Source: Alkalihalobacillus sp. FSL W8-0930 (GTDB taxonomy: Bacteria > Bacillota > Bacilli > Bacillales > Bacillaceae_D). Taken from it: a DNA stretch of 64,000 nt. Under the pieces are notes generated by a model. It ran no database searches. It saw nothing but the letters and a program-made list of their open reading frames with translations, and was not told the origin of the DNA. Numbering within the stretch: position 1 is the first letter of the stretch; each line of letters opens with the position of its first letter. Of this stretch, positions 17,314 to 27,888 are shown in pieces. The DNA lies in the NCBI GenBank assembly GCA_037965595.1, contig CP150183.1, positions 2,108,001 through 2,172,000 of the forward strand. Reading direction: 5' to 3'. The translations under genes and the position numbers were made by a program.

Positions 17314-19445
17314 TTCCGTACGATTTCTTCCATTACGTAGGCTTCAATTTGGTCGCCTTCTTTGATGTCGTTAAAGTTCTCAAGCGTGATTCCACATTCG
17401 TAACCAGCTGCAACTTCTTTTACGTCATCCTTAAAGCGTTTTAATGCATTGATTGCACCCTCGTAAATAACGATACCATCACGAATTAAACGGACCGTAG
17501 AGTTGCGAGAGATCTTACCCTCTGTTACATAAGAACCGGCAATCATACCGATTTTAGATACTTTAAAAGTTGTGCGGATTTCAACTTGACCGATTACTTT
17601 TTCTTCGTATTCTGGATCAAGCATACCTTTCATTGCTGACTCAATTTCGTCAATTGCATTATAAATAACACGGTGAAGACGAACATCTACTTTCTCTACT
17701 TCAGCTGTACGTTTTGCATTAACATCTGGACGAACGTTAAAACCAATAACAATCGCATTCGATGCAGAAGCTAAGATAATATCTGACTCAGCAATTGCGC
17801 CAACACCTGTGTGAATAATGTTTACTTTCACACCTTCAACTTCAATCTTCTCAAGAGATCCTCGCATTGCCTCTACTGATCCTTGAACATCACCTTTAAT
17901 AATGATGTTTATATCTTTAACTTCCCCTTGTTGGATCTGGTTAAACAAGTCGTCTAAAGATACACGAGATGTTTCTGTACGTGTTTCATCACGATGACGT
18001 GCATTTCTAGCTTCTCCAATTTGACGAGCTTTTTTCTCGTCTTTAAATGCTTGGAATTGATCTCCAGCAAGTGGAACATCGTTAAGTCCAGTGATTTCAA
18101 CAGGAGTAGATGGTCCTACTGACTTCACACGACGACCCACATCATTTACAAGTGCACGAACACGACCAAACGTGTTACCTACAACAAGTGGATCTCCTAC
18201 ATTTAATGTACCTGCTTGAACAAGAAGGGTCGCAACCGGTCCACGGCCTTTATCAAGCTGTGCTTCAACAACAGAACCAACAGCCAATTTATCAGGGTTT
18301 GCTTTTAATTCTTCTACTTCAGACACAAGTAAAATCATTTCAAGAAGCTCATCAATTCCAGTGCCATTTATAGCAGAGACATTAACAAAGATGGTTTCTC
18401 CACCCCACGCCTCAGGAACTAACTCATACTCAGTTAATTCTTGCATTACACGGTCTGGATTCGCTGCTTCTTTATCCACTTTATTCACTGCAACGATGAT
18501 TGGTACTCCAGCAGCTTTCGCATGGCTAATCGCTTCTTTTGTTTGAGGCATCACACCATCATCTGCTGCTACAACAAGAATTGTGATGTCCGTTACTTGA
18601 GCACCACGTGCACGCATGGTTGTAAATGCAGCGTGACCTGGAGTATCAAGGAACGTCACTTTTTTACCGTTTGTCTCAACTTGGTATGCACCGATATGCT
18701 GAGTGATTCCACCCGCTTCTCCAGCCGTTACCTTTGTATTACGAATCGAGTCAAGAAGTGTTGTTTTACCATGGTCAACGTGACCCATAATTGTTACAAC
18801 TGGCGGACGCTCTTGCAGCTCTTCTGAAGTATCTTCGGCATTGTAGTTATCAATGTCTAGTTCATCCACTGGAATGATTTCTTCCGCTTCCACACCGTAG
18901 TCTGTTGCAATCAATTCAATTGTATCTTTATCAAGCTCTTGGTTAATGGTTGCCATGACACCAAGGCCCATTAGCTTTTTGATAATTTCAGACGCTTCAC
19001 GGTGAAGCTCTTTTGCAAGTTCACTAACAGATAACGAACCTGTAAATGTAATTTTTTCCGGTAGTGGCATCTGTTTAACAGGCTGCTGACTACGGTTACG
19101 TTGGTTGTTATTGCGATTACGATTACGGTTGTTATTGTTGTTACGGTTTTGAGGTTGATTGCGGTTTTGATTGTTTGGACGTTGACCGCCACCTTGTTTC
19201 TTAGCGGCTGGTTTATTTTGTGACTGTCCACCCTTATTATCTTGGTTTGGACGGTTTTGTTGCTTAGGCGCTGAATCCGCCGATTTTGATTGTGCTCCTT
19301 GGTTAGAGGCTTTTTTTAATGTATCTTCGTCAACAACAGACATATGATTTGTTACCTCCACACCCATACCTTTTAATTGATCAATTAATTGTTTGCTTTG
19401 TAGATTATGTTCTTTGGCATATTCATATATTCTCATTTTTTTCAT
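17310..19445 (-). CDS. infB: Translation initiation factor IF-2
   Basis: A 711-residue GTPase that brings fMet-tRNA to the 30S P site. The N-terminal IF2N subdomain ([18 protein letters not shown]) is followed by a low-complexity Asn/Gln/Arg tract (about 61-122), a second IF2N segment (about 127-180), the G domain with GHVDHGKTT (221-229), DTPGH and NKVD motifs, and beta-barrel domains ending in the C-terminal fMet-tRNA-binding domain. ATG 19445 has GGAGGTAAGTAT upstream. Length matches B. subtilis IF-2 closely, but the Asn/Arg tract looks expanded. Confidence 0.97.
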   Translation of the reverse strand: MKKMRIYEYAKEHNLQSKQLIDQLKGMGVEVTNHMSVVDEDTLKKASNQGAQSKSADSAPKQQNRPNQDNKGGQSQNKPAAKKQGGGQRPNNQNRNQPQNRNNNNNRNRNRNNNQRNRSQQPVKQMPLPEKITFTGSLSVSELAKELHREASEIIKKLMGLGVMATINQELDKDTIELIATDYGVEAEEIIPVDELDIDNYNAEDTSEELQERPPVVTIMGHVDHGKTTLLDSIRNTKVTAGEAGGITQHIGAYQVETNGKKVTFLDTPGHAAFTTMRARGAQVTDITILVVAADDGVMPQTKEAISHAKAAGVPIIVAVNKVDKEAANPDRVMQELTEYELVPEAWGGETIFVNVSAINGTGIDELLEMILLVSEVEELKANPDKLAVGSVVEAQLDKGRGPVATLLVQAGTLNVGDPLVVGNTFGRVRALVNDVGRRVKSVGPSTPVEITGLNDVPLAGDQFQAFKDEKKARQIGEARNARHRDETRTETSRVSLDDLFNQIQQGEVKDINIIIKGDVQGSVEAMRGSLEKIEVEGVKVNIIHTGVGAIAESDIILASASNAIVIGFNVRPDVNAKRTAEVEKVDVRLHRVIYNAIDEIESAMKGMLDPEYEEKVIGQVEIRTTFKVSKIGMIAGSYVTEGKISRNSTVRLIRDGIVIYEGAINALKRFKDDVKEVAAGYECGITLENFNDIKEGDQIEAYVMEEIVRK

Positions 19446-19461
19446 ATACTTACCTCCACAT

Positions 19462-19773
19462 TCATTGGTCCAATAGTTCGGTTATTTTTGCAGCAAATCC
19501 CCTGTTCTTAATACCAATGACTACGCGCTCTGCTTTTCCTATAGCTGAACCGAGAGTGGTTCGGTCTGCCACTTGTTTGACTGGAATATGATAATGGCTA
19601 CATTTATCTTTTACTTTTTTAGCCGTTGATTCTGATGCATCAGCGGCAAGTAATACGAGACACACGCGTTTTTTACGTACATCTTGTAAAACCATCTCTT
19701 CGCCAGTTACAATCTCTCTTGCTCTTGCAGCAAGTCCAAGGAGAGAGATCCATCTTTGCTGTTGATTGCTCAT
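19462..19773 (-). CDS. ylxQ: YlxQ, L7Ae-family RNA-binding protein
   Basis: A 103-residue L7Ae/L30e/S12e family protein, expected to bind kink-turn RNA. The signature [23 protein letters not shown] and LVLLAADAS match the family. Located between rnpM and infB with a 4-nt overlap to rnpM; this arrangement is conserved in Firmicutes. The RNA target is not shown by sequence. Confidence 0.93.
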   Translation of the reverse strand: MSNQQQRWISLLGLAARAREIVTGEEMVLQDVRKKRVCLVLLAADASESTAKKVKDKCSHYHIPVKQVADRTTLGSAIGKAERVVIGIKNRGFAAKITELLDQ

Positions 19774-20048
19774 ATTCCGCTTTTCCCTTTAGGACGTGAA
19801 GCAAGCAGTTCATCGTAGATTTCAGGGGTTACGGTCACATTTAAATGTCTCGAGAGAACATCTTTTTTCTTAGCAAGTAAAAAGATCTCTTCTTCATTCG
19901 TTAAATATGCTCCGCGGCCATTCTTCTTACCAGTAGGGTCAAGAGAGACGTCCCCTTCTTTTGAGCGAACAATACGGATGAGCTCACTCTTCGGCTTCAT
20001 CTCATTAGATACTACACATTTTCTAAGAGGAATCTTACGCTGACTCAA
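19770..20048 (-). CDS. rnpM: YlxR/RnpM (DUF448), RNase P modulator family
   Basis: A 92-residue DUF448 protein with KIPLRKCVVSNEMKPKSELIR and the DPTGKKNGRGAYL motif. The B. subtilis homologue has been reported to bind the RNase P RNA and has been renamed RnpM; earlier work described it as nucleoid-associated. It starts at TTG 20048 with a GGAGATGG site upstream. Second small RNA-binding gene of the nusA operon, coupled to ylxQ. Confidence 0.92.
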   Translation of the reverse strand: MSQRKIPLRKCVVSNEMKPKSELIRIVRSKEGDVSLDPTGKKNGRGAYLTNEEEIFLLAKKKDVLSRHLNVTVTPEIYDELLASRPKGKSGI

Positions 20049-20070
20049 AAGTCCATCTCCTTCTTAACTC

Positions 20071-21204
20071 TTATTCCCGTTCATCAGAAGTATAATCAGT
20101 TGATTCTAAAAACGTATTTTCATCACGTTCTGGAACCGGCTCAAAGGTTTTCTGTTCAAGTAAACCTGACTCTTCAGCCTCTGATTCACTCTTAATGTCA
20201 ATTTTCCATCCTGTTAGTTTAGCGGCTAAACGAGCGTTTTGTCCGCGCTTCCCGATCGCAAGTGACAATTGGTAATCAGGTACAATCACCTGAGTCATTT
20301 TGTCTGCTTCGTTGACGTTTACACGAACAACTTTAGACGGGCTAAGGGCATTTGCTACATATTCAACAGGATCCTCAGACCATTTAACGATATCAATCTT
20401 TTCGCCTTTTAGTTCATTAACAATGGTTTGTACACGTTGACCACGAGGCCCTACACATGCTCCAACCGGATCTACTTCTGGGTTATCAGAATGAACAGCA
20501 ATCTTAGAACGATCGCCGGCTTCACGAGAAACGGATTTAATTTCAACTGTACCATCGTAGATTTCAGGAACTTCAAGTTCAAACAAACGCTTTAATAAAC
20601 CAGGGTGCGTTCTTGAAATAAGGATCTGTGGTCCCTTTGTTGTTTTTTCAACCTTAGTAATAAATGCCTTCATACGGTCGTTATGCTTATAAGACTCATT
20701 TGGCATTTGTTCATTAAGTGGTAGAAGCGCCTCCACTTTTCCAAGATCCACATAGATAAAGCGATGATCTTGACGTTGAACAATCCCCGTCATAATATCT
20801 TCTTCGCGGTCAATAAAATCAGAGTAAATAATTCCGCGCTCTGCTTCACGTACGCGTTGCGTAACAACCTGCTTTGCGGTTTGCGCAGCAATTCGTCCAA
20901 AATCCTTTGGAGTGACTTCAATTTCAATGATGTCATCTAGGTCATAATTCGGATTCATTTGATGTGCCTCATCTAAAGTAATTTCTAAACGTGCATCAAA
21001 TACTTCCTCAACAACTACTTTTCTCGCAAACACACGAATGCTACCGTTGTCACGATTTACGTCAACTCGTACATTCTGCGCTTGATTAAAATTACGTTTA
21101 TATCCAGAAATGAGAGCAGCTTCAATGGCCTCAATAATAATGTCTTTTTTGATACCTTTGTCGTGCTCCAGCGTAGATAATGCTTCCATAAATTCAGTAT
21201 TCAT
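20071..21204 (-). CDS. nusA: Transcription termination/antitermination factor NusA
   Basis: A 377-residue RNA polymerase accessory factor. It contains the N-terminal RNAP-binding domain, an S1 domain (about 135-200), and two KH domains (about 230-345; [11 protein letters not shown] and [21 protein letters not shown]). The C-terminal acidic repeats of proteobacterial NusA are absent, as usual in Firmicutes. In B. subtilis NusA limits its own synthesis through the operon leader; a matching promoter-hairpin arrangement lies ahead of rimP here. Confidence 0.97.
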   Translation of the reverse strand: MNTEFMEALSTLEHDKGIKKDIIIEAIEAALISGYKRNFNQAQNVRVDVNRDNGSIRVFARKVVVEEVFDARLEITLDEAHQMNPNYDLDDIIEIEVTPKDFGRIAAQTAKQVVTQRVREAERGIIYSDFIDREEDIMTGIVQRQDHRFIYVDLGKVEALLPLNEQMPNESYKHNDRMKAFITKVEKTTKGPQILISRTHPGLLKRLFELEVPEIYDGTVEIKSVSREAGDRSKIAVHSDNPEVDPVGACVGPRGQRVQTIVNELKGEKIDIVKWSEDPVEYVANALSPSKVVRVNVNEADKMTQVIVPDYQLSLAIGKRGQNARLAAKLTGWKIDIKSESEAEESGLLEQKTFEPVPERDENTFLESTDYTSDERE

Positions 21205-21237
21205 GGATTATTCCCCCTTTCAAACTTGGGCCTTTCT

Positions 21238-21708
21238 TTAGAACTGAATGGCTAAACGCGCGTTAGCGACTTTTTTATATGGGATTTCATACACTTTTTT
21301 TCTTGTTTTAATGGTTACTTCAATGACGATTGTCTCCCCATCAAACGATTGTAAAGTGCCTTCAAACCCTTTTTGTCCTTCAACCGGTTCATAGGTTGAG
21401 ATTGCAATGTATTTTCCAACTGCTTTTTGTAAGTCAGACGCTTTCTTTAATGGCCGTTCTGCACCAGGTGAGGATACTTCTAAAAAGTACGCCTCCACAA
21501 TCGGATCCGTACGGTCTAACTCTTCACTTAAACGCTCACTCACAGTTCCGCAATCATCCAAATCAATGCCTGAATCGGAATCTATAAACACACGTAAAAA
21601 CCAATTAGGCCCCTCTTTCTTGTACTCGATATCAACGAGTTCAAGATTGAGTTCAGCTAAAATTGGTGTCACTAGGCTTTCTGTAATAGATGTGACATTC
21701 TTGCTCAA
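21238..21708 (-). CDS. rimP: Ribosome maturation factor RimP
   Basis: A 156-residue 30S assembly factor. It has the typical two-domain layout, with [38 protein letters not shown] and the [13 protein letters not shown] motif. The start is TTG 21708 (MSKNVTS) with TTAGGAGGG at good spacing. First gene of the rimP-nusA-rnpM-ylxQ-infB-ylxP-rbfA operon, preceded by a 170-bp leader region that holds a promoter and a terminator-like hairpin. Confidence 0.96.
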   Translation of the reverse strand: MSKNVTSITESLVTPILAELNLELVDIEYKKEGPNWFLRVFIDSDSGIDLDDCGTVSERLSEELDRTDPIVEAYFLEVSSPGAERPLKKASDLQKAVGKYIAISTYEPVEGQKGFEGTLQSFDGETIVIEVTIKTRKKVYEIPYKKVANARLAIQF

Positions 21709-21780
21709 GCTTTACCCTCCTAACGTTCTATCTATTGAATCATTCGTTTCGTTTTATAAATGAGGCTGCACAAAAATGAA

Positions 21781-21800
21781 AGAGTGGGTTGCCCCACTCT
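21781..21800 (-). terminator. Leader hairpin before rimP-nusA, possible attenuator
   Basis: AGAGTGGG / CCCACTCT with a GCAA tetraloop is followed on the minus strand by TTCATTTTTG. It lies between a promoter candidate (21861-21833) and the rimP start, so it would sit in the leader of that transcript. The interrupted U-tract resembles NusA-dependent terminators. It could also act as a second terminator for polC. Confidence 0.75.
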
Positions 21801-21832
21801 CCTCCGAACGTATTCTAAGTATTACCATATCA

Positions 21833-21861
21833 AGATTAGCATACTCATGGTGCTTTTGCAA
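21833..21861 (-). promoter_or_regulatory. Candidate sigma-A promoter of the rimP-nusA-infB operon
   Basis: TTGCAA (21861-21856) and TAATCT (21838-21833) are 17 bp apart on the minus strand, with a TG dinucleotide in extended -10 position. It lies just beyond the polC stop and upstream of the leader hairpin. Confidence 0.5.
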
Positions 21862-21872
21862 CCGAAGAGAAG

Positions 21873-21895
21873 GCTCTCTCTAGAAGAGAGAGAGC
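21873..21895 (-). terminator. Hairpin overlapping the polC stop codon
   Basis: GCTCTCTC pairs with GAGAGAGC across the TAG stop of polC, followed on the minus strand by CTTCTCTTCGG. The downstream tract is pyrimidine-rich but short of T, so termination would be weak. Confidence 0.45.
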
Positions 21896-24800
21896 TGATT
21901 TGAATCAGGTAGTCCCTCAAGACAGCCATGTTCATCTAGGTTCTCAACCACTGTTTTTGTCAGCTTCCCACGTTGCTGTAGGTCTTCCTTAGATAGGAAT
22001 TCTCTTTCTCCTCTTGCTCGCACAATATTATGTGCAGCGTTGGTTCCAACTCCTGTTAAAGAATTAAAAGGAGGAAGCAAGCTCATGCCATCAACTATAA
22101 ATTCATCTGCTGATGAGCGATATAGATCTGCTTTCTGGAAAGAGAAGCCTCTCTCACACATTTCAAGTGCCAGCTCTAAAACAGTTAATACTGCTTTTTC
22201 TTTTGGGGCTGCATCAAGACCTTTTTTATTTATTTCTTCGATCTGTGCACGGATCGCCGTAGACCCCTTAATCATCGTATCCATATCAAAGTCATCCGCA
22301 CGTACAGTAAAGTAAGATGCGTAATATAGAATGGGATGGTGGACTTTAAAGTAAGCAATGCGAACAGCCATAAGGACATAGGCTGCGGCGTGTGCTTTAG
22401 GGAACATGTATTTAATCTTCAGGCAGGATTGGATATACCAGTCAGGTACGTTGTTCTTTTTCATTTCTTCAATCCATTCAGGCTGAAGCCCTTTCCCTTT
22501 ACGAACAAACTCCATAATCTTAAAGGCCAATGAGGAATCAAGTCCCTTATAAATTAAATAAACCATAATGTCATCTCGACAGCCGATTACGTCTTTTAAT
22601 TCACATGTGCCGTTATAAATCAGTTCATTGGCATTGTTTAACCAAACATCCGTACCGTGAGATAATCCTGAGATCTGAACCAGCTCAGAAAATGTACTTG
22701 GTTTCGTTTCTTCAAGCATTTGTCGTACAAACCGTGTTCCAAACTCCGGTATTCCAAGCGTCCCCGTCTTACACATAATTTGTTCTTCGTCCACACCTAG
22801 TACATCTGGTCCACTAAATATTTTCATCACTTCAGGATCATCTGTCGGAATTGTTTTTGGATCAATTCCACTTAAGTCCTGAAGCATACGAATCACAGTT
22901 GGATCATCGTGTCCTAGAATATCGAGTTTTAGCAAATTATCGTGAATTGAGTGGAAATCAAAATGAGTCGTTTTCCATTCAGAATTCTTATCATCAGCTG
23001 GGAATTGAATTGGACTGAAATCATGGATGTCCATGTAATCAGGTACAACAATAATTCCACCTGGGTGCTGACCCGTTGTTCGTTTAACACCCGTTGTACC
23101 GGATACTAAACGATCTATTTCAGCTCCACGCATCATTAAATCATGATCGCTTTGATAACCTTTTACATAACCGTATGCTGTTTTTTCAGCTACCGTACCA
23201 ATCGTTCCTGCTCTATATACATATTCTTCACCGAATAGCTCTTTAGTATATTGGTGAGCTCGCGGCTGATAGCTACCAGAAAAGTTTAAGTCAATATCGG
23301 GAACCTTATCCCCTTTAAATCCTAAGAACGTTTCGAACGGAATATCTTGTCCATCCTTTACGTAAGGCACGGCGCAGTGAGGACAATCCTTATCCTTCAA
23401 GTCAAAGCCAGATGCGACACTACCATCATCAAAAAACTCAGAATGACAGCAGGACGGACATACATAATGCGGAGGTAAGGGATTAACCTCAGTAATCTCT
23501 GTCATCGTCGCTACAAGTGAAGATCCAACTGACCCCCTTGAACCAACAAGGTACCCATCAATCAGTGATTTTTTCACGAGTTTGTGCGAGATTAAGTAGA
23601 TGACGGCAAATCCATGGCCAATGATACTTTTTAGCTCTTTCTCCAGTCTTGCTGTAACAATTTCAGGAAGCTCTTCCCCGTATATGCTTTTCGCCATGTC
23701 GTAACTCATCTGTCTGATCTCTTCATCTGCTCCTTCAATTTTAGGCGCATATAAATCATCAGGAACGGGTTGAATACCATCTTCCACTAAATCAGCGATA
23801 GCGTTTGTCTGAGTGACAACAATGTCTTTAGCTGTTTCTTCACCTAAAAAGGAGAATAGTTTAAGCATTTCGTCCGTTGTTCTGAAGTGAACCTCCGGCA
23901 GTTCTTGACGATTTAACGGATTCGCACCACCCTGAGAGGCAATGAGAATTTTACGGTTAATATAATCTTCCTTCTGCAAGTAATGAACATTTCCAGTTGC
24001 AACAACTGGCTTACCTAGTTTTTCACCCAGGTCAACAATGTTCTTAATAATTTCGTGAAGCGCGTCTTCATTTTTAACAAGCTCACGTTCAATGAGATGC
24101 GCATAATTAGACGGTGGTTGCACTTCTAAGTAATCATAGAAGGCCGCAATGCTTTCAACTTCATCCGCCGACTTTTGCATCATCCCTTCAAAAACCTCAC
24201 CCTTGTCACATGCTGAACCAATGATTAAACCTTCCCGATGCTTTGTTAGCTGAGAACGTGGAATGCGTGGATTTCTAAAGAAATAATTAACGTGTGAAAT
24301 ACTAATGAGTTTGTAGAGATTCTTTAACCCTTCCTGGGAGGTAACAAGAATTGTGCAATGAAACGGTCTTTGACGGTGGAAATTCCCTTGTCCCATGTGC
24401 TGGTTAATCTCATCGTGAGAATAGATCTCTTTTTCACGCGCATCTTTTATCATCTTCCAAAGTAAGTAGCCTGTTGCTTCAGCATCATAAATGGCACGGT
24501 GATGACTGACCAGCTCGATATCAAACTTCTTACACAATGTATTCAAACGATGGTTTTTAAGATCAGGATAAAGGAATCTACCTAACTCCAAAGTATCAAT
24601 GACTGGATGCTGGACTTCACCCATACCTAACTTCTTATAGCCGACATTTAAGAAACCAATGTCAAAGCTTGCGTTATGGGCTACGAGCACAGAGCCTTTA
24701 GCAAACTCATAAAAATCTTTTAGTACATCTTCTACCTCAGGCTGTCCACGTACCATATCATCGGTAATGCCAGTTAAATTCATAATTGTATTGCTTAGGG

Positions 24801-26187
24801 GCTCATGTGGATCGGCAAATGATTCAAAGCGATCAATGATTTCCCCATCTTTTATTTTTACAGCTGCCAGTTCAATAATCGTGTTGTAAACCGCTGACAA
24901 ACCGGTAGTCTCTACGTCAAACACAACATATTCAGCTGTTTCAAGGTCTAGCTTTTGCTCGTTGTAAGCGATTGGGACACCATCATCAACAAGATTTGCT
25001 TCAAGACCAAATAACACTTTTACACCGTGTTTTTTACTAGCTGAATACGCCTCTGGAAAGGCCTGTGCCACACCGTGATCTGTAATAGCCATTGCTTTAT
25101 GACCCCATGCCGCGGCTTGTTCTACGTACCTACCTACAGATGTCATTCCGTCCATTTGACTCATTGATGAATGCAGATGAAGCTCTACTCTTTTTTCTTC
25201 TGCTTGATCCACAACTAGATCAGGCTGAATTTGGTTAATATCGTTTGCAATCATGACAAGATCACGAACAAAGGTATCGTTTTGAATGCCTCCACGAACC
25301 TTTAACCACATGCCTTTTTTCACAGCTCCGAGTAGAGGAAGGTCTTCTTTGTCTCGGGAGAAGATTTTTACGAGTATCGAATCCGTATAATCCGTAATTT
25401 TAAAGGTTAGTAGAGAACGTCCACTGCGCAGTTCACGGATTTCAGAGGCAAACACATACCCTTGAACGGTAATTCGACGCTCTTCATCAACAATTCCTTC
25501 AATTGGAGTCGCATCGTCTTTAATTGGATATCCAAGCATAAGTGGTTTACCTTGAAGATCATTCGCCACTTGTTCCTCTGCTTTTTTCTTCTCAATCATC
25601 GCTTCAACTACTTTAGAATGATCCTCTTCTTCACGATTTTTAACAAATTGTTCAAATGCTTTTGTCGATTCTTGATAGGTTGCTTCTAGTAATACATTTG
25701 GCAACCCGAATCGACCTAAGCATTCATTTAGGGGATCCGCCAGCTTTCGCTTTAGTGCAGTAGCCTCTGTTTCATTTCTCACCTGAATCGTTACAGTCCG
25801 TCCGTCATAATTTGGTGTTTGGTTTTTAAGTAAGTTTCGCAAGGCATCTGAAACATCGGTAACCGTTGATGCAATCATTGGCCAGTAGCCTAACCAAACG
25901 GATTCTGTTGGAGTCGAGGTCTGATACGTGAAGCTATGAGTAACCGTTGCAATATGTTTAAATGTTTGAGTAAGTCTATCTTCAAACAATTGGTACACGG
26001 ATGCTGGAACTAAGTTTGATAATGAAATATGAAAGTGCCAGCTTTTCTTTTCTTTTGAAATGACTAGTTTTTGTATAAAGCCTTCTGAAAAGTAACTAGA
26101 AATAAGCTCTTCGGGTATTTGTAATTGCGTCAATAACAATTGAAGTCGTTCTTGTCGCGTCTGTTTTTCTTGATCGATTTCTGGCAC
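21880..26187 (-). CDS. polC: DNA polymerase III, PolC-type catalytic subunit
   Basis: A 1435-residue Gram-positive replicative polymerase. Order: N-terminal domain, OB fold (about 235-315), PHP domain ([11 protein letters not shown] near 336) interrupted by the DEDDh proofreading exonuclease (FDVETTGL near 423), a four-cysteine zinc module (CPSC...CPHC), and the polymerase domain with PDIDLNFSG and ending NQLSLF. The frame is open up to 26247 next to the proS stop, but that stretch encodes the proS terminator and has no well-spaced ribosome-binding site. GTG 26187 gives a length almost equal to B. subtilis PolC (1437), although AAGAGG lies unusually close to it. Confidence 0.95.
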   Translation of the reverse strand: MPEIDQEKQTRQERLQLLLTQLQIPEELISSYFSEGFIQKLVISKEKKSWHFHISLSNLVPASVYQLFEDRLTQTFKHIATVTHSFTYQTSTPTESVWLGYWPMIASTVTDVSDALRNLLKNQTPNYDGRTVTIQVRNETEATALKRKLADPLNECLGRFGLPNVLLEATYQESTKAFEQFVKNREEEDHSKVVEAMIEKKKAEEQVANDLQGKPLMLGYPIKDDATPIEGIVDEERRITVQGYVFASEIRELRSGRSLLTFKITDYTDSILVKIFSRDKEDLPLLGAVKKGMWLKVRGGIQNDTFVRDLVMIANDINQIQPDLVVDQAEEKRVELHLHSSMSQMDGMTSVGRYVEQAAAWGHKAMAITDHGVAQAFPEAYSASKKHGVKVLFGLEANLVDDGVPIAYNEQKLDLETAEYVVFDVETTGLSAVYNTIIELAAVKIKDGEIIDRFESFADPHEPLSNTIMNLTGITDDMVRGQPEVEDVLKDFYEFAKGSVLVAHNASFDIGFLNVGYKKLGMGEVQHPVIDTLELGRFLYPDLKNHRLNTLCKKFDIELVSHHRAIYDAEATGYLLWKMIKDAREKEIYSHDEINQHMGQGNFHRQRPFHCTILVTSQEGLKNLYKLISISHVNYFFRNPRIPRSQLTKHREGLIIGSACDKGEVFEGMMQKSADEVESIAAFYDYLEVQPPSNYAHLIERELVKNEDALHEIIKNIVDLGEKLGKPVVATGNVHYLQKEDYINRKILIASQGGANPLNRQELPEVHFRTTDEMLKLFSFLGEETAKDIVVTQTNAIADLVEDGIQPVPDDLYAPKIEGADEEIRQMSYDMAKSIYGEELPEIVTARLEKELKSIIGHGFAVIYLISHKLVKKSLIDGYLVGSRGSVGSSLVATMTEITEVNPLPPHYVCPSCCHSEFFDDGSVASGFDLKDKDCPHCAVPYVKDGQDIPFETFLGFKGDKVPDIDLNFSGSYQPRAHQYTKELFGEEYVYRAGTIGTVAEKTAYGYVKGYQSDHDLMMRGAEIDRLVSGTTGVKRTTGQHPGGIIVVPDYMDIHDFSPIQFPADDKNSEWKTTHFDFHSIHDNLLKLDILGHDDPTVIRMLQDLSGIDPKTIPTDDPEVMKIFSGPDVLGVDEEQIMCKTGTLGIPEFGTRFVRQMLEETKPSTFSELVQISGLSHGTDVWLNNANELIYNGTCELKDVIGCRDDIMVYLIYKGLDSSLAFKIMEFVRKGKGLQPEWIEEMKKNNVPDWYIQSCLKIKYMFPKAHAAAYVLMAVRIAYFKVHHPILYYASYFTVRADDFDMDTMIKGSTAIRAQIEEINKKGLDAAPKEKAVLTVLELALEMCERGFSFQKADLYRSSADEFIVDGMSLLPPFNSLTGVGTNAAHNIVRARGEREFLSKEDLQQRGKLTKTVVENLDEHGCLEGLPDSNQLSLF

Positions 26188-26213
26188 CCCCTCTTGTGTA
26201 GTCAATAAAAAAA

Positions 26214-26241
26214 GGGCTGATGCAAAAGATTGGATCAGCCC
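26214..26241 (-). terminator. Intrinsic terminator of proS
   Basis: A perfect 8-bp stem (GGGCTGAT / ATCAGCCC) with a 12-nt loop is followed on the minus strand by TTTTTTTATTG. It lies 6 nt after the proS stop and ends the rpsB-to-proS region. Confidence 0.93.
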
Positions 26242-26247
26242 AAACAT

Positions 26248-27858
26248 TTATACGTTTGAGAGCTCCTGCAGCTTGGATTGAATCACGTCTGCAAGATTAT
26301 CAATGTGTACGTCTTCTGAATCACCAGTTGAACGTACCTTCACTTCTACAACTCCCTCAGAAGCTCGTTTGCCTACAGATACTCTAATTGGTAAGCCAAT
26401 TAAGTCTGCATCCTTAAACTTAACTCCTGCTCTTTCAGGACGATCATCAAATAGAACATCCCAGCCTGATTGTTTCAAAGATATATATAGCTTCTCAGAC
26501 AGTTCAGCCTGCTCTTCATTTTTTGAGTTTAGCGTTAATAAATGTAAATCAAATGGCGCCACAGCAGCCGGCCAGACAATTCCATTTTCATCATTGTGCT
26601 GTTCAATGATCGCAGCTACTGTTCTTGAGATCCCAATACCGTAACAACCCATTTTGTATGGGTTCGCTCGTCCATTCTGATCTAGGAATGACGCACCCAT
26701 TGATTCTGAGTAGAACGTTCCAAGCTTAAATACTTGTCCAATTTCAATTCCCCTAGCAAACTGGATCGTCCCCTGGCCATCAGGTGACGCATCACCCTCT
26801 TGAATCATACGTAAGTCTGCATAAGAGTCAATGGAAAGCTCAGCGAAATCTACAGAAGTACCAGTGCTTTGCACCGTAAATGACGTGACACCTTTAAGGG
26901 ACTGATCGGAAATCACTCGATATCCATTTAAATGTTCCGTAGATAACGATCCTTTTTCAACACTGAAGGTTTCTTGTACTTCTTGCTCATTAAGAATGGA
27001 AAGTGACTTTACATGAAGTTCATGTAATGATTTCACTTCATTTAATTCATGATCTGCACCAAGTAACAGAACAATGATCTCTTCATCTGCTTGAACTGGC
27101 AGAAGTTGAACCACCGGATTCGTCTCTTTTACGCTACCTGCTTGTACGGCTGCCATCTCAATGTTGGCTGCGTAATTGGAGCTATCCGAATAAGCAATGG
27201 TGTCTTCCCCTACCTCAGCAAGAGCCATAAATTCAAACGTATCTTTACCACCCATTGCTCCCGAATCAGCAATAACCGCTCTAAACGTTAATCCAACTCT
27301 TGTAAAGATCCGCTCGTATGCCTGATACATTGCTTGATACGTATCATCAAGGCTTTCTTCTGTATTATGGAAGGAATAAGCGTCCTTCATGATAAACTCT
27401 CGGCCTCGAAGTAGACCAAATCTCGGTCTGCGTTCATCACGGAACTTCGTTTGAATCTGGAACACGTTTAATGGCAGCTTTTTATAAGAACCAATGGCAT
27501 CGCGAATAATGCTTGTAATCACTTCTTCATGTGTTGGTCCAAGCGCAAAATCTCGACCATGACGGTCTTTCAGACGAATAAGCTCATCGCCCATTTTGTC
27601 CCATCTTCCAGTCTCCTGCCATAACTCAGATGGATGTAAGCTTGGAAGAGTTAACTCCTGCACTTCAATCGCTTCAAGCTCTTCACGCACAATTGCTTCT
27701 ACTTTTGATATCACTCGTTTTGCAAGTGGTAAATAGGTGTATACCCCAGCTGCATTTTGTCGCATCATTCCTGCACGTAGCATAAGCTGATGACTTTTTA
27801 CATCTGCATCGGAAGGTATATCACGTAATGTTGGTAACAAAAATGTTTTTTGTCTCAT
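26248..27858 (-). CDS. proS: Prolyl-tRNA synthetase
   Basis: A 536-residue class II aminoacyl-tRNA synthetase of the bacterial type with an insertion (editing) domain. Motif 1 region (MMRQNAAGVYTYLPLA), motif 2 (FRDERRPRFGLLRGREF), the INS domain (about 225-390) and motif 3 (MGCYGIGISRTVAA) are visible, followed by the anticodon-binding domain. Somewhat shorter than the roughly 564 residues in B. subtilis, apparently within the insertion domain. The 30-bp gap to rasP leaves no room for a T-box leader. Confidence 0.96.
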   Translation of the reverse strand: MRQKTFLLPTLRDIPSDADVKSHQLMLRAGMMRQNAAGVYTYLPLAKRVISKVEAIVREELEAIEVQELTLPSLHPSELWQETGRWDKMGDELIRLKDRHGRDFALGPTHEEVITSIIRDAIGSYKKLPLNVFQIQTKFRDERRPRFGLLRGREFIMKDAYSFHNTEESLDDTYQAMYQAYERIFTRVGLTFRAVIADSGAMGGKDTFEFMALAEVGEDTIAYSDSSNYAANIEMAAVQAGSVKETNPVVQLLPVQADEEIIVLLLGADHELNEVKSLHELHVKSLSILNEQEVQETFSVEKGSLSTEHLNGYRVISDQSLKGVTSFTVQSTGTSVDFAELSIDSYADLRMIQEGDASPDGQGTIQFARGIEIGQVFKLGTFYSESMGASFLDQNGRANPYKMGCYGIGISRTVAAIIEQHNDENGIVWPAAVAPFDLHLLTLNSKNEEQAELSEKLYISLKQSGWDVLFDDRPERAGVKFKDADLIGLPIRVSVGKRASEGVVEVKVRSTGDSEDVHIDNLADVIQSKLQELSNV

Positions 27859-27888
27859 AATCCTTATTTCCCTTCTAGGATTTTATCT

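Noticed and set aside
19080-19190. CRISPR-like or minisatellite repeat array
   Set aside because: Periodic AT/GC pattern is explained by Asn and Arg codons in the IF-2 linker; there are no spacers or palindromic repeats.
27859-27888. T-box leader before proS
   Set aside because: Only 30 bp lie between rasP and proS, too little for a T-box.
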